64,000 nucleotides of DNA from an uncultured Ectothiorhodospiraceae bacterium (GCA_947260005.1 CAMYOL010000029.1:125077-189076); one strand, 5' to 3'; shown: positions 47,198 to 57,975, numbered from the stretch's first letter. A program made the numbers and translations. Notes: generated from the letters alone by a model not told the origin.

Positions 47198-48271
47198 CTA
47201 TGATTTCGATAATCTCAAGATTTTTGGCGTTATGGCCATCAGGTCTAATTGTTCATCAGCGGCCCCTATCTTGACTGCCTCACCGGGCATACCCCAAACC
47301 ACGCTAGAGGCCTCGTCCTGAGCCATTGTTGGCGCACCAGCCTCTTTCATTTCCAGCAAACCACGCGCTCCGTCATCCCCCATTCCGGTTAAAATTACTC
47401 CAATTGCGTTGGGACCAACATTCTGTGAGACCGAACGAAACATCACATCGACGCTGGGTTTATGTCGGTTAACTGGCGGACCGTCATTCAAACGACACAC
47501 ATATTGAGCCCCATTGCGTTCCACAACCAAATGTCGATTTCCGGGAGCAATGTATACATGGCCGGGTAATATTTGTTGATCATCTTTAGCCTCATAGACC
47601 GTCATAGTAGAAACCGTGTTCATGCGTTTAGCAAAAGGTGCGCTAAACGCCTCTGGAATATGTTGGCTGATCACAATGCCCGGTGCGTCTGGCGGCATCA
47701 TAGACAACACGTCCCGGATAGCCTCAGTACCTCCGGTAGATGCACCTATCGCAATCAGAGTATCTGTCGTCTTGAAATGTTTGTTCGTTTTTTTACTTAG
47801 AATGGCATCTGCATTTAATTTAGGATCGACCTGCATTTTGCGAGTCGGTTCTACATCATATGTCCGGACTTTTGCCTTGGCTGCCATCTTTACTTTATTG
47901 ATGATCTCGTCCCGATATTCATCCAGACCTTCTTTTACATCGATCTTCGGTTTAGCGACAAAATCAACAGCCCCTACTTCCATCGCTTCCAGGGTAATAT
48001 CCGCACCTTTTTCAGTTAAAGATGAAATCATTACAACCGGCATAGGTCTTAAGCGCATTAAATGTTTTAAAAAGGTCACCCCGTCCATCTTTGGCATTTC
48101 AACGTCCAAAGTAATCACATCAGGATTCAGTTTTTTAATTTTGTCTCGTGCAATAATTGGATCTTGCGCCTGGCCAACCACCTCAATGCCAGGATCAGAA
48201 TTTAAGATTTCGGTTAAAATCTGTCTGACCAGGGCAGAATCGTCAACTATCACAACTTTTATTTTAGACAT
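47198..48271 (-). CDS. cheB: Chemotaxis methylesterase/response regulator CheB
   Basis: A 357-residue protein with a receiver domain (Asp56 in [11 protein letters not shown]) and a methylesterase domain (Ser in GASTGGTEA, His in SQHIPEAFS, Asp in GMGDDGARG). It removes methyl groups from chemoreceptors to reset adaptation. It pairs with CheR, and the MCP here ends in a pentapeptide of the type that binds CheR and CheB. Confidence 0.97.
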   Translation of the reverse strand: MSKIKVVIVDDSALVRQILTEILNSDPGIEVVGQAQDPIIARDKIKKLNPDVITLDVEMPKMDGVTFLKHLMRLRPMPVVMISSLTEKGADITLEAMEVGAVDFVAKPKIDVKEGLDEYRDEIINKVKMAAKAKVRTYDVEPTRKMQVDPKLNADAILSKKTNKHFKTTDTLIAIGASTGGTEAIRDVLSMMPPDAPGIVISQHIPEAFSAPFAKRMNTVSTMTVYEAKDDQQILPGHVYIAPGNRHLVVERNGAQYVCRLNDGPPVNRHKPSVDVMFRSVSQNVGPNAIGVILTGMGDDGARGLLEMKEAGAPTMAQDEASSVVWGMPGEAVKIGAADEQLDLMAITPKILRLSKS

Positions 48272-48276
48272 AGTGT

Positions 48277-48939
48277 TTAATCAAATAACTCGATATCACT
48301 TTCTACAGGTTGATGTTGAATTTTAACCTTATAGCGTTTCTCACGTTTCACAATCGTCTCATTATCAACCTTATGAAGTTTTTTAAGCCAGACTTTACCT
48401 GTACGGGGGAAATACATAACTTTTCTTGGGTAGACGTCACCAAGATCCTGCGCTAGAACTTTCAATCCTTCTAAGATTATATACCCACGAATAAATGAAA
48501 CATTTTTATCACCAATATCGATTTGATCCATACCATTGAGAACTTTACCACCACCAAATAATTTAACTTCAAGGTTCTCACGTTTACCACCATGACTTAA
48601 TATTGTATTGATGAGTTGTTCCATTGCAAAATTTCCATAACGTGCAGCATTACCGACTTTATCTAACATAACCCGATTGTCTTCTTTACCACCCGGTAAC
48701 ATAAAATGATTCATACCGCCGATCTGTATATCTTTATCGCGAATACAGGCGGACACGCAGGAACCTAATACGGTAACGATGGCTTCATTGTGTTTGGTGA
48801 CATAGAATTCTCCAGGCAGGATCTTGGCTGCATGGATCTCATTACGCCGATCCCAATAGCGATTAATTTGTTCAAACCCTTCAAAACAAATTGCTTTGGG
48901 ATGGTTACGTTCGTCCTCTAATCTATTGACTGCTATCAT
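48277..48939 (-). CDS. cheD: Chemoreceptor glutamine deamidase CheD
   Basis: A 220-residue CheD. The catalytic cysteine is in VLGSCVSAC and the histidine in [11 protein letters not shown]. It converts receptor glutamines to glutamates. The protein has N- and C-terminal extensions compared with short CheD (about 160 residues). ATGA overlap with cheR. CheC, its usual partner phosphatase, is not in this window. Confidence 0.95.
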   Translation of the reverse strand: MIAVNRLEDERNHPKAICFEGFEQINRYWDRRNEIHAAKILPGEFYVTKHNEAIVTVLGSCVSACIRDKDIQIGGMNHFMLPGGKEDNRVMLDKVGNAARYGNFAMEQLINTILSHGGKRENLEVKLFGGGKVLNGMDQIDIGDKNVSFIRGYIILEGLKVLAQDLGDVYPRKVMYFPRTGKVWLKKLHKVDNETIVKREKRYKVKIQHQPVESDIELFD

Positions 48940-49805
48940 AAACTAGTCTTTTTATAAATCGTTTTACCTATCAGCTCGAAGTCATCACTAACTCGATTTA
49001 ATGACTCGGAATGACCAATAAACAAATGACCATGTGCAGCTAATAAATTTGAATAGCGAGAGAATAATTTTTTTTGCGTTTCTTTGTTAAAATAGATCAC
49101 AACATTACGGCAAAAGATCACATCCATAGCTTCGCGCATAGGCCAGTCATTCAGAAGGTTCAGTTGTCTAAAAGCAATTATATCCTGTAATTCCGGTTTA
49201 ATTCTTACCTTTCCTGCATTTTGACCTATACCTTTTACGAACCAGCGCTTCAATCTTCGTTTATCGATTCCGGTTACACGATCATCAACATAGATGCCTG
49301 CTTCCGCTTTAGTCACCATATTTGAATCCAGGTCAGTCGCAATTATTTTAATATCCCACCCAGATGTTTCTGGAAAATATTCTCTTATTGTCATAGCAAT
49401 CGTATAAGGTTCCTCACCCGACGAACATCCTGCTGACCAGATTCGTAATCGACGATGCGACTTACTTTCTTCTAGTACTGGTAAAACTGATTTAGCCAGA
49501 TATTCAAAGTGATGAGGTTCACGAAAAAAAGAAGTTAGATTAGTCGTTAAAGCATTGGTAAAATTAATTAACTCGTTTGGATCGCCATCGCGCAGCAAAT
49601 TGCAATAGCTGGAAAAATCCTTAACCCCAAGTTCGCGAATTCTTCGGGTTAAACGACTGTAAACCATTTCCCGTTTACTATCAGACAATACTATACCCGT
49701 ATACTCCCCCACCAACTTAACAATAAATCTAAAATCTTTTTCTTTAAAAATAAATTCGCGATTTTTTTTAAGCGCCTGTTCAGTTTGTGCAGACAACACG
49801 CCCAT
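48936..49805 (-). CDS. cheR: Chemotaxis protein methyltransferase CheR
   Basis: A 289-residue SAM-dependent enzyme that methylates receptor glutamates. N-terminal helical domain 1-95; the SAM site is SAGCSSGEEPYTIAM with DLDSNMV following; then FCRNVVIYF. Follows the globin-STAS gene directly (TAA then ATG). Adjacent CheB and CheD complete the adaptation set. Confidence 0.97.
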   Translation of the reverse strand: MGVLSAQTEQALKKNREFIFKEKDFRFIVKLVGEYTGIVLSDSKREMVYSRLTRRIRELGVKDFSSYCNLLRDGDPNELINFTNALTTNLTSFFREPHHFEYLAKSVLPVLEESKSHRRLRIWSAGCSSGEEPYTIAMTIREYFPETSGWDIKIIATDLDSNMVTKAEAGIYVDDRVTGIDKRRLKRWFVKGIGQNAGKVRIKPELQDIIAFRQLNLLNDWPMREAMDVIFCRNVVIYFNKETQKKLFSRYSNLLAAHGHLFIGHSESLNRVSDDFELIGKTIYKKTSL

Positions 49806-50684
49806 TTATGCAGCTACCTTCAAAACATGACTCATACCTAACAGGTTTACAGAACGTTCAAATGCTTCTGAGGAACCCATGATTTTTGTTTCATAGCCGT
49901 TAATATCTGCGTCTCGAAAAACCAAATAAAGTATTTGTAAACAAGAAGCATCTACACGAGTTACTTTTGAAATATTTATATATAATTGATCGTTAGCAAT
50001 GTAATTCTTTATGTTATCTAATAACTCTGCAACAGTTGAAATATCCTGCATTGCATCCAAATACAATACACCCTCTTCATCACATGACGTTTCAGGAAGG
50101 TTTGATTCTGATGGCTCGGGTAACTCCTCATAAGCATTTAGCATAACCTCTGCACCTTTGAGTAAAACAGCCTCCCAGTTTTCAGCTATTTTTTTCGTCC
50201 ATTTTCGGCCAATATTTTTTTTAATACTAACCAGTAGCGTATTTGCTACCGCACTGTAATGTTCTTCTGTTGCGCCATATTTTTGATGGCTTTTTCCTAA
50301 GACTGACAACACAGAAACTAATTTATCGATATCATTTATATTTTTGGCTAAAAGACCAAGCACACTGGCAAGTTTCTTTTCTTGCCCTAATAAATCCGAA
50401 CTTTCAAACAGAGGTTTTACTGATGGATATTCTGCAAATAAGGTTTCATAAAAATCTGAGACAATAGCACTGGTTTTATCTTGCATCAGTTCATAGCCAC
50501 GATTAAAAGCCTCAACATCAATACCTAAAGGGTGGTCTTTTGGTTTCGAGTCTGATCCAGATTTAACTGAAGAATTTTGTTTAAATTTTACTGACAGTTC
50601 TTTTTCTGCTACCTCGTCCTCGTCATCAACTGATATCCAGGACAATGGATCGTGACCAATTATATTACTTTTACGTTTTGTCAT
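49806..50684 (-). CDS. Globin-STAS fusion protein in the chemotaxis operon
   Basis: A 292-residue soluble protein. Residues 1-50 are polar and low complexity. Residues about 55-187 form a globin: SDFYETLFAEYPSVKPLF gives the B to CD region with Phe93 (CD1), Gln101 is at the E7 place, and LGKSHQKYG puts His133 at F8, so haem binding is expected. Residues about 205-292 form a STAS domain (LYINISKVTRVDASCLQIL) with Ser247 at the possible phosphorylation site. There is no transmembrane or signalling domain. ATGA overlap with parC and direct contact with cheR show it belongs to the operon. I know of no described member with this domain order. Confidence 0.88.
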   Translation of the reverse strand: MTKRKSNIIGHDPLSWISVDDEDEVAEKELSVKFKQNSSVKSGSDSKPKDHPLGIDVEAFNRGYELMQDKTSAIVSDFYETLFAEYPSVKPLFESSDLLGQEKKLASVLGLLAKNINDIDKLVSVLSVLGKSHQKYGATEEHYSAVANTLLVSIKKNIGRKWTKKIAENWEAVLLKGAEVMLNAYEELPEPSESNLPETSCDEEGVLYLDAMQDISTVAELLDNIKNYIANDQLYINISKVTRVDASCLQILYLVFRDADINGYETKIMGSSEAFERSVNLLGMSHVLKVAA

Positions 50685-51436
50685 TGTATTGTCCTGCCTT
50701 TGCAAAAATCGCTGGCGAGTTTTTCGTAATCAGCCGAGCCATAACTTTTGTTTCGATATTCACTAATCGTTAACCCAAAACTCGGGCCCTCAGCCAGAGC
50801 GGACGTTTCTCTAATAGGAGTTTTTAATACTGAACCAGGAAAATGTTCCACTAAGTTGTCTATCACACCTTGCGATAATCGACGTCTTGGATGAAAACGG
50901 GTTACCACTATCCATTGCTTATGCTTTAATTTTAACAACCTTTCAAATTGGGCTAAGGTACCCATCAAATGGGACATGCCATGTAATGCAAGATAAGCAC
51001 TTGCTACAGGAATTAATATTTCTTCAGTCGCGAACAAGGCACTGACAACCAGAAAACCAGATGAAGGCGGGCAATCCAGTAAGACATAATCAAATCCTTC
51101 AAGACTTTTAAGTGTATTACGTAAGCGTTTTGCCACATCGGATGTGATTTTTAATTTTTGTTCACAGGTCGCTAGTTGTGGGCCGCAGGCGACAAGTTTT
51201 AAATTATCCCGAACTTCATGCATCACATCGTAGATATCGGCATCGGCAATTAACACTTCATCGATATCTGCTAAACTACGCGAGTTTTCACCGAGACTAA
51301 CTGTCAAACTTCCTTGTGGATCGAAATCAATCGCAGCCACTTTTTTTCCACTTAAAGCCAGCATATGCGATAGATTAGCGACAGTCGTGGTTTTGCCTAC
51401 TCCACCTTTTTGATTAACGACCGAAACCAGACGCAC
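50681..51436 (-). CDS. parC: ParA-family ATPase for chemotaxis arrays (ParC-like)
   Basis: A 251-residue deviant Walker A ATPase: NQKGGVGKTT (8-17), DFDPQGS, DCPPSSG. In vibrios and relatives ParC places and segregates chemoreceptor arrays at the poles, and the gene sits in the che operon as here. GTG start with AGAGG ten bases upstream. No ParB or partition site is near, which favours this role over chromosome or plasmid partition. Symbol used by analogy. Confidence 0.85.
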   Translation of the reverse strand: MRLVSVVNQKGGVGKTTTVANLSHMLALSGKKVAAIDFDPQGSLTVSLGENSRSLADIDEVLIADADIYDVMHEVRDNLKLVACGPQLATCEQKLKITSDVAKRLRNTLKSLEGFDYVLLDCPPSSGFLVVSALFATEEILIPVASAYLALHGMSHLMGTLAQFERLLKLKHKQWIVVTRFHPRRRLSQGVIDNLVEHFPGSVLKTPIRETSALAEGPSFGLTISEYRNKSYGSADYEKLASDFCKGRTIQ

Positions 51437-51539
51437 TTTTCAATACCTCTTGATAATTAATTGCGTTCATTGCCCATTAGTTTGTGTTCGCTTTTTGGGA
51501 TTATTGAATCACAATAAACGAAGATTTAGTCAACCGCTA

Positions 51540-54500
51540 TTAAAACTCTTCCCATTCTTCATCATCAGGAATTGCCTTGGGCTTTGATTCCCCCCCCGCT
51601 ACTGCACTACTTGCAGAATGACTTTCACGTTTGGTTACCTCAACTCTTGGTCTGGTCTTAACCTCGCTGACACTGCTTTGTTTACCGGTTGAAAAGAAGG
51701 TCATTAATTCAGACAATCCTTCTGCCTGGCCTTGCATGGCCTCACTAGCCGCAGCTGCTTCTTCAACCAGTGCCGCATTTTGTTGAGTCATATCGTCCAG
51801 TTGGGTCACAGCTTTGTTAACTTGATCGATACCGCTGGCTTGTTCAGCGCTCGCCGCAGCAATTTCGGCGACTATGTCACTTACTTTCTTAATTCCATTT
51901 ACAATTTCTTCCAGTGTCTCACCTGATGCGTTCACTAGCTCAGTTCCTTCATCAACCTTATTTACGGATTCTTCAATCAGGTCTTTTATTTCTTTAGCTG
52001 CACCAGCTGATCGTTGTGCCAGGTTTCTCACTTCCGAAGCAACCACAGCAAATCCACGACCCTGTTCTCCGGCACGAGCCGCTTCAACAGCTGCATTTAA
52101 TGCTAGCAGATTGGTCTGAAAGGCTATTTCATCGATAACACTTATAATATCCGCTACTTTTTTACTGCTGGTATTGATCTCACTCATCGCATTGACAGCC
52201 GAACCAACTACTTCACCACCTTTTTCTGCCTGGTTGCGAGCAGCAGCAGCAAGCTGGTTTGCCTTATTAGCATTATCAGCATTTTGACGAACCGTGCCGG
52301 TCATCTCTTCCATACTGGATGCGGTTTCTTCCAGACTTGATGCCTGCTCCTCATTACGTTGACTTAATGACTGATTACCGGTCGAAATTTCTGATGCACC
52401 AGTATTAACTGAAGCAGAGGTATTTTGAATTTCGTCAACGACTTCAACAAATTTATCAATAGTCGCATTTGCATCCGCTTTTAGTTGTTCAAACGAGCCC
52501 TGATATTCTTTAGTTATTTTTTCAGTTAAATCTCCATCAGCCATGGCACCAAAGACTCGAATGGTATCTTTGATAACATCATCACAAACCTCTGCCAATT
52601 GATTAATCCCTTCGCTAACATTGCGGAAAAAGCCTTTTTTTCCATCCATTGTTAAGCGTTTACCTAAATCTCCGTTTGCTGCTGCAGTAACCACATCTTC
52701 TACTTCCTGCTCTATTTGTAGTTCTGCGGTTCGGTCATTCCATTCGACTGCTGTGCCCAGACGATCACCTTCATCATTAAAAACTGGAGTTGCAACTAAT
52801 GTAAATGTTCGCCCACCGACCTCTATTTGACTTTTAATCGTTTCTTTTAGACCATCAATCATACGTTGTTGATGAGCCGGGTTTTTGTGGAATTGATCCA
52901 TATTCCCACCTTGCAGTTTTGTACGATCAAAATTGGGTAAATCCTTACGGATATCATTTTGAGCAATATCAAACATTTCTTTCAGGGCTTCATTCATAAA
53001 AATGATGTTGTTTTCAGCGTCTGCGACCATGACATTCGACGTTACTGCTGCTAATGCTGATTGAACTCGCATAGCTTCATTCATCAGGCGTTTTTCATTT
53101 TCTATAACTTTCAACTCTTCGGTTCGGTCTTTCCATTCAACCGCTGTACCTAAACGCGTACCAGTATCGTCTACAACAGGGGTTGCTACCAGAGAAAAAG
53201 TTCGTCCACCTACTAATATTTTCGCGCTAATTGATTCTTTTAAACCGCTAATCATTTTTCTTTGATGAGATGGATCTTTGTGAAACTGATCCATGTTACC
53301 ACCCATTAAATTCTTTTCATTGAACCTTGGTAAATCTTTGCGGATATCGTCAGCAGCAATTTCGAACATTTCTATTAATGCATCATTCATATAGACAATA
53401 TCATTATTTTCATCTGCCACCATAACATTCGTTGTTACTGCATCTAATGCTTGCTTGACACGACCATTTTCAGCTGCTTCTTTTCTATCCGTGTCAATAC
53501 GTGTTTTTAATTTTGTTTGCATATCTTTAAATGCTGACAAAAGCTGACCGGTTTCATCATTTGATTTAACTACTATTTCAGAATCCAGTTCATCGTTTGC
53601 AATTGCATTCGCTACAGAAACCGCTACCGACATTCCAGCCACCAGATTTTTTATAACCCAATAACCAATGATAAATGCAATAACGACAAACATTAACACT
53701 AATCCTATTTCCCAATTACGAGAAGATACCAAGGAATTTACACGCACCTGCAATAGTTCATTTAACGCAGGTCCTGTAGCATCACCCAATGCCTGCACGG
53801 CCATGATAGCTTGAGTTCCTGATGTGAAATATTTATCGGGTGAAACAGAAATCGTAGTACCACCATAAAGAAATTCTTTATTCGTCACATCCAGAAAACC
53901 ACTCACACCCTGGATAAATTGATTTTCGTAACTGCCAAGCTTGGACTTAAGCGTTGAATTACTTTGAAATGCTGTCGCAATACTAACCAATGTATTTCTA
54001 TATAGACCTTCTATTTTCTCCACTTCTTTTGCCATGTACAGTAATTCTTTATTTGTCATATGCCCTCTTGCCGCCTCTACCACACCAGCACCACGAGCCT
54101 TACCTATTTCCTCAGCAAGAAATGGAAGTTTATTAATAATCAAATCCATCAAATAAAAACTGTCTAAATCAGGATCCAAAATAAGACTTGACGTGTCGCC
54201 AATATGGGTCGACAGTGCTAATACGTCATTAATAACATCCGAATGAGCCGAAAAATTCTGTTTTACATCCATATTTTGATAAGAAAGTTTTAAGGCATTC
54301 CACTTTTGTTTTATTACCGCCCATTTATCAGTTGTTTTTAATTCAACTCCGTATAGCTCATTAAGCTTGTCGATTTCGACAATATTGTTCTCAATCGAAT
54401 TTACGACTGGCGCCAACTGAGACTTAAGTTCATCTCCACCATTAAGAACAGCAGAAGAAATCCCTCTATGTTTTGCTATACTCCCAGCCATATGCTGCAC

Positions 54501-54662
54501 AGGTAAAACAAATTCAACACCATGTATTTCTTTTTGAGAAATTGCAATGCTTTCATTTTGATTGCTTACCAGTAAATACACTGAAACAACCAATGGTATT
54601 GCGACCAGCAATACTACAAAAATTAACTTTTGCCAAACTTTGGTGTTACTAAATACGTTCAT
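51540..54662 (-). CDS. Methyl-accepting chemotaxis protein with tandem PAS domains and CheR/CheB tether
   Basis: A 1040-residue receptor. Helix 1 at 13-32; periplasmic domain 33-315, helical, with [12 protein letters not shown] like nitrate-sensing NIT domains; helix 2 at 317-337; HAMP 338-391; two PAS domains (402-517 and 533-648) that are near copies (GGNMDQFHK and GGRTF in both); a second HAMP-like part 650-740; MCP signalling hairpin around [20 protein letters not shown] (843-862). It ends in DDEEWEEF, an xWxxF pentapeptide on a flexible linker, as in E. coli Tar and Tsr (NWETF), for CheR/CheB docking. Confidence 0.95.
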   Translation of the reverse strand: MNVFSNTKVWQKLIFVVLLVAIPLVVSVYLLVSNQNESIAISQKEIHGVEFVLPVQHMAGSIAKHRGISSAVLNGGDELKSQLAPVVNSIENNIVEIDKLNELYGVELKTTDKWAVIKQKWNALKLSYQNMDVKQNFSAHSDVINDVLALSTHIGDTSSLILDPDLDSFYLMDLIINKLPFLAEEIGKARGAGVVEAARGHMTNKELLYMAKEVEKIEGLYRNTLVSIATAFQSNSTLKSKLGSYENQFIQGVSGFLDVTNKEFLYGGTTISVSPDKYFTSGTQAIMAVQALGDATGPALNELLQVRVNSLVSSRNWEIGLVLMFVVIAFIIGYWVIKNLVAGMSVAVSVANAIANDELDSEIVVKSNDETGQLLSAFKDMQTKLKTRIDTDRKEAAENGRVKQALDAVTTNVMVADENNDIVYMNDALIEMFEIAADDIRKDLPRFNEKNLMGGNMDQFHKDPSHQRKMISGLKESISAKILVGGRTFSLVATPVVDDTGTRLGTAVEWKDRTEELKVIENEKRLMNEAMRVQSALAAVTSNVMVADAENNIIFMNEALKEMFDIAQNDIRKDLPNFDRTKLQGGNMDQFHKNPAHQQRMIDGLKETIKSQIEVGGRTFTLVATPVFNDEGDRLGTAVEWNDRTAELQIEQEVEDVVTAAANGDLGKRLTMDGKKGFFRNVSEGINQLAEVCDDVIKDTIRVFGAMADGDLTEKITKEYQGSFEQLKADANATIDKFVEVVDEIQNTSASVNTGASEISTGNQSLSQRNEEQASSLEETASSMEEMTGTVRQNADNANKANQLAAAARNQAEKGGEVVGSAVNAMSEINTSSKKVADIISVIDEIAFQTNLLALNAAVEAARAGEQGRGFAVVASEVRNLAQRSAGAAKEIKDLIEESVNKVDEGTELVNASGETLEEIVNGIKKVSDIVAEIAAASAEQASGIDQVNKAVTQLDDMTQQNAALVEEAAAASEAMQGQAEGLSELMTFFSTGKQSSVSEVKTRPRVEVTKRESHSASSAVAGGESKPKAIPDDEEWEEF

Positions 54663-54763
54663 TACAATACCCTCATCGTATGTGGTGCAAATTCTAACTT
54701 ATAATCTTATGTTTTACTTTTGCCATAACCCCAACATATAAATACTGAGAACAGCATCTCTAG

Positions 54764-55282
54764 CTACTCATTGACAATTGATTCCAAAGAAGCTAATTCG
54801 TTAGAATTGAGCATATGATCGATATCTAAAACGATCACCATCTTTTCACCTACTGTTGCCAGCCCTTTGACAAATTCCATATCAACCGTTGTTCCGAAAT
54901 CAGGTGAAGCTTTTATTTGGCTGGTCGGAACATCATGCACATCCGACACCGCATCAACTACCACACCCATAGTACGAACTGTTTCTGAATCTTTTTCTAC
55001 TTTTAAAACAATAACGACTGTAGTAGGCCCATACTCCAACTGTTCCAAATTAAACCTAAGGCGCATGTCAATAATAGGAACGATCGTACCCCGCAAGTTG
55101 ATAACACCACGAATGTAATCAGGCGTGTTTGGAATATTCGTTACAGAATCCCAGCCTTTAATTTCCTGAACCCTCAATATATCTACACCATATTCTTCAC
55201 CAGCCAACATGAAAGTCAGAAACTCACGAGTTTCAGTGTCTTCATTTTCTTTATCTTCGGCTACTGCTACTGCGTCTGTCAT
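54764..55282 (-). CDS. cheW: Chemotaxis coupling protein CheW
   Basis: A 172-residue SH3-like scaffold that links CheA to receptors. Core motifs: FLTFMLAGEEYGVDILRVQEI and YIRGVINLRGTIVPIIDMR. GAGAGG precedes the chosen ATG; a frame 11 codons longer has no site. Ten bases after cheA. Confidence 0.96.
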   Translation of the reverse strand: MTDAVAVAEDKENEDTETREFLTFMLAGEEYGVDILRVQEIKGWDSVTNIPNTPDYIRGVINLRGTIVPIIDMRLRFNLEQLEYGPTTVVIVLKVEKDSETVRTMGVVVDAVSDVHDVPTSQIKASPDFGTTVDMEFVKGLATVGEKMVIVLDIDHMLNSNELASLESIVNE

Positions 55283-55292
55283 ATTTCGCCTC

Positions 55293-57332
55293 TCATGCTG
55301 CAACACCACCACCATGAATCACTTTCAATTCAGATGGAACTATATTCTTTTGATACAAATGATATAAACCAACAATATCCGCTATCAGTGCAACGGTACC
55401 ATCACCTAAAATGGTCGCCCCTGATAGCCCATCAATTTTCTTAAAATTGGTTTCTAAACTTTTTATAACGACTTGTTGTTGCGACAATAACTCGTCAACA
55501 AAAATTGCTATTTTCTGTCCTTCTGACTCAACTACAACCAGCATACCTTTGGTTAAGTTTTTCGTATCAGGTTCAATATCAAACACTTCATAAAGTCGCA
55601 AAATTGGAATATATTCATTTCTAAGTTTATACACTTCCGCACTGCCCGTTACCGCATTCACAAACTCACTTTTCACTTGCAGGGATTCAATAATTGAAAT
55701 TAATGGTACTACATAGGTTTCATTACCAACTCGCACCAATTGACCATCTAAAATTGCCAGCGTTAATGGTAAGCGAATGGTAAAAACCGAGCCAACCCCA
55801 GGTGATGAACTAACATCAACCGTTCCATTTAAAGCCCTTATATTTCGTCTCACTACATCCATACCCACACCACGTCCTGATACATCGCTCACAACGTCAG
55901 CGGTTGAAAAACCGGGTTGAAAAATCAAATCGTTTATTTGTTCCTTTGTTAGCGTGTCTGTTTCTTTTACCAGACCATTGTCTTTTGCTTTTTGTAAAAT
56001 TTTGTTTGTATTCAAACCTGCGCCATCATCCTTAATCTCAATTACAATATTACCCCCCTGGTGAAAGGCGTTGAGTTCGATTGTTCCAGTCTCAGGCTTT
56101 CCTGCTTCACTTCGAACATCCGGCATTTCTATCCCATGATCCAAAGAATTACGAACCAAATGAACTAATGGATCACCGATCTTTTCCATAACCGTTTTAT
56201 CTAGCTCAGTTTGTTCTCCAGTTAATTTTAGTTCGATACTTTTTCCAAGCTGATTGCTTAAGTCACGAACAAGACGAGGGAAACGCTGGAAGGCAAAACT
56301 GATCGGCATCATACGAATGCGCATAACATTTTCTTGTAGTTCGCGAGTATGCTGTTCAAGCTGAGCAAGCCCATCTTGCAAACGCTCAAGAGTGTGCTGA
56401 TTAAACTCTTCAACGTCATGTAATTGATGTAACATGGATTGAGTAATAACAAGCTCGCCCACCATGTTAATCAAGTCATCTACTTTGTCTGTTCCAACAC
56501 GAATAGAGGATTGTTCTTTGCTAGCACTGCGACGATTTGCGATCTGTCTATCTTGCCCAACTGGCTGAGAATCTCTACGATCCGGCCCGGTATATTCTCC
56601 ACTAACAACAAGTGGCGTTATTTTAAGATCACATTCATCATCAACCCATGCAAAGACATCTTTAATCGTTTCTTCATCGGCCTCCGTTTGTAAAGTTAAC
56701 TTCCAGGACAAATAACAATTTTCTGGGTCAATCTCATCTGTGGATGGGATTTTTTCATCATCTAATTCTATTTTTAAATCACCCAGCTCATCAAGCTCAC
56801 GAATAATCCGTACTGGATCGTTTCCAGTTTTCATCAAATTTGGGAATGGTGTAAAGTCTATTAACCAGCCACCATTGCTTTGATTTTCTTTGTTGCCTTC
56901 GACAGAAGAAACAGACTCATCTATTTCGTTTGAAGAGCTCGATCCTTCAGACAGTAAATCAGTAAGTTGCTTGTGAGATGAGGCAATACGGTCATGCTCC
57001 AAATCTTCACTACTTTGTAAGGCGGATAACATTTCGCGTAACACGTCTACAGATTGCAACATTAAGTCGACAGAGTACTGGCTTACATCGCGTTTTCCAT
57101 CACGCATTTCGTCAAGTAATGTTTCTAAGACATGGGTGTAATCAGCGACCGAGCTTAAACCAAAAGTCCCGCTACCACCCTTGATTGAGTGCGCGGCACG
57201 GAAGATTGTATTGATCGTTTCTTTATCAGCAGAACCGACATTAAGATTAAGTAATTCAGACTCCATAATATCGAGGCCTTCAAAACTTTCTTCATAGAAG
57301 GTTTGTAAAAACTGAGAAATATCAATCGACAT
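55293..57332 (-). CDS. cheA: Chemotaxis histidine kinase CheA
   Basis: A 679-residue kinase with P1 phosphotransfer domain (His48 in FRAAHSIKGGSG), a CheY/CheB-binding P2-like region (about 150-250), dimerisation P3 (VDDLINMVGELVITQSML), ATPase P4 (LVRNSLDHGIE, DDGAGLN, GRGVGMDVV) and a CheW-like P5. Preceded by cheY and followed by cheW. Confidence 0.97.
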   Translation of the reverse strand: MSIDISQFLQTFYEESFEGLDIMESELLNLNVGSADKETINTIFRAAHSIKGGSGTFGLSSVADYTHVLETLLDEMRDGKRDVSQYSVDLMLQSVDVLREMLSALQSSEDLEHDRIASSHKQLTDLLSEGSSSSNEIDESVSSVEGNKENQSNGGWLIDFTPFPNLMKTGNDPVRIIRELDELGDLKIELDDEKIPSTDEIDPENCYLSWKLTLQTEADEETIKDVFAWVDDECDLKITPLVVSGEYTGPDRRDSQPVGQDRQIANRRSASKEQSSIRVGTDKVDDLINMVGELVITQSMLHQLHDVEEFNQHTLERLQDGLAQLEQHTRELQENVMRIRMMPISFAFQRFPRLVRDLSNQLGKSIELKLTGEQTELDKTVMEKIGDPLVHLVRNSLDHGIEMPDVRSEAGKPETGTIELNAFHQGGNIVIEIKDDGAGLNTNKILQKAKDNGLVKETDTLTKEQINDLIFQPGFSTADVVSDVSGRGVGMDVVRRNIRALNGTVDVSSSPGVGSVFTIRLPLTLAILDGQLVRVGNETYVVPLISIIESLQVKSEFVNAVTGSAEVYKLRNEYIPILRLYEVFDIEPDTKNLTKGMLVVVESEGQKIAIFVDELLSQQQVVIKSLETNFKKIDGLSGATILGDGTVALIADIVGLYHLYQKNIVPSELKVIHGGGVAA

Positions 57333-57353
57333 ACCTGTACTCGTTATACTTGA

Positions 57354-57719
57354 TTAACCAAGTACCTTCTTAATCGTGGTTAATAACTGATCAGGATTAA
57401 ATGGCTTTACTATCCAGCCTGTGGCACCGGCCGTTTTACCCTCCGATTTTTTATCCCCCGTACTTTCTGTCGTGAGCATTAATATGGGAGTGAATTTATA
57501 ATTTGATAAAGTCCTTAGTTCTTTTATTAACGTGATGCCATCCATAACCGGCATGTTCACATCAGACAGTACGAGATCAAATTTTCCACCTTTTGCCTTG
57601 TCCAACGCTTGTTGCCCATCTGCTGCTTCTTCAACGTCATAACCTGCACCTTTAAGTGTAAATGTAACCATTTGTCTCATTGATGCCGAATCGTCAACCG
57701 CAAGAATTCTGGTAGCCAT
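57354..57719 (-). CDS. cheY: Chemotaxis response regulator CheY
   Basis: A 121-residue receiver-only protein. Acidic pocket Asp9-Asp10, phosphorylation site Asp53 (LSDVNMPVMDG), switch Thr in LTTES and Lys in VKPFNPD. AAGGAG precedes the ATG. First gene after the sigma-28 promoter. No cheZ is in the window. Confidence 0.96.
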   Translation of the reverse strand: MATRILAVDDSASMRQMVTFTLKGAGYDVEEAADGQQALDKAKGGKFDLVLSDVNMPVMDGITLIKELRTLSNYKFTPILMLTTESTGDKKSEGKTAGATGWIVKPFNPDQLLTTIKKVLG

Positions 57720-57907
57720 GAACGAAAAACTCCTTTAAATTAAATCTTCCACTTCGAGCAACTTTATCTACATCAAGATTTTGAACGAAGCCATAAAAGG
57801 CCTGAAAAAACAACTCAAATTCGAATCTGTTCTACCAGGGTATAATAACCTTGTTTTCTATGCGCCTAAATAGCCTCAATCAGCGCAAAGGCCCAACTCT
57901 ATTGGCT

Positions 57908-57934
57908 TTATCGACTGGTGAGATTTGAGCTTTA
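57908..57934 (-). promoter_or_regulatory. Sigma-28 (FliA) promoter of the che operon
   Basis: On the minus strand TAAAGCTC, 11 bases, GTCGATAA. The family consensus is TAAAGTTT, N11, GCCGATAA, so spacing is exact and the -10 differs in one base. It lies about 190 bases before cheY, in the 256-base gap after fliK. This gap has no other gene. Confidence 0.8.
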
Positions 57935-57975
57935 GCGTTTTACCGAAAACAAAAATTTATATTTAATTGAAGGTC

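Noticed and set aside
47616-48326. 236-codon plus-strand frame opposite cheB
   Set aside because: Antisense shadow of cheB with no ribosome binding site or recognisable domain.
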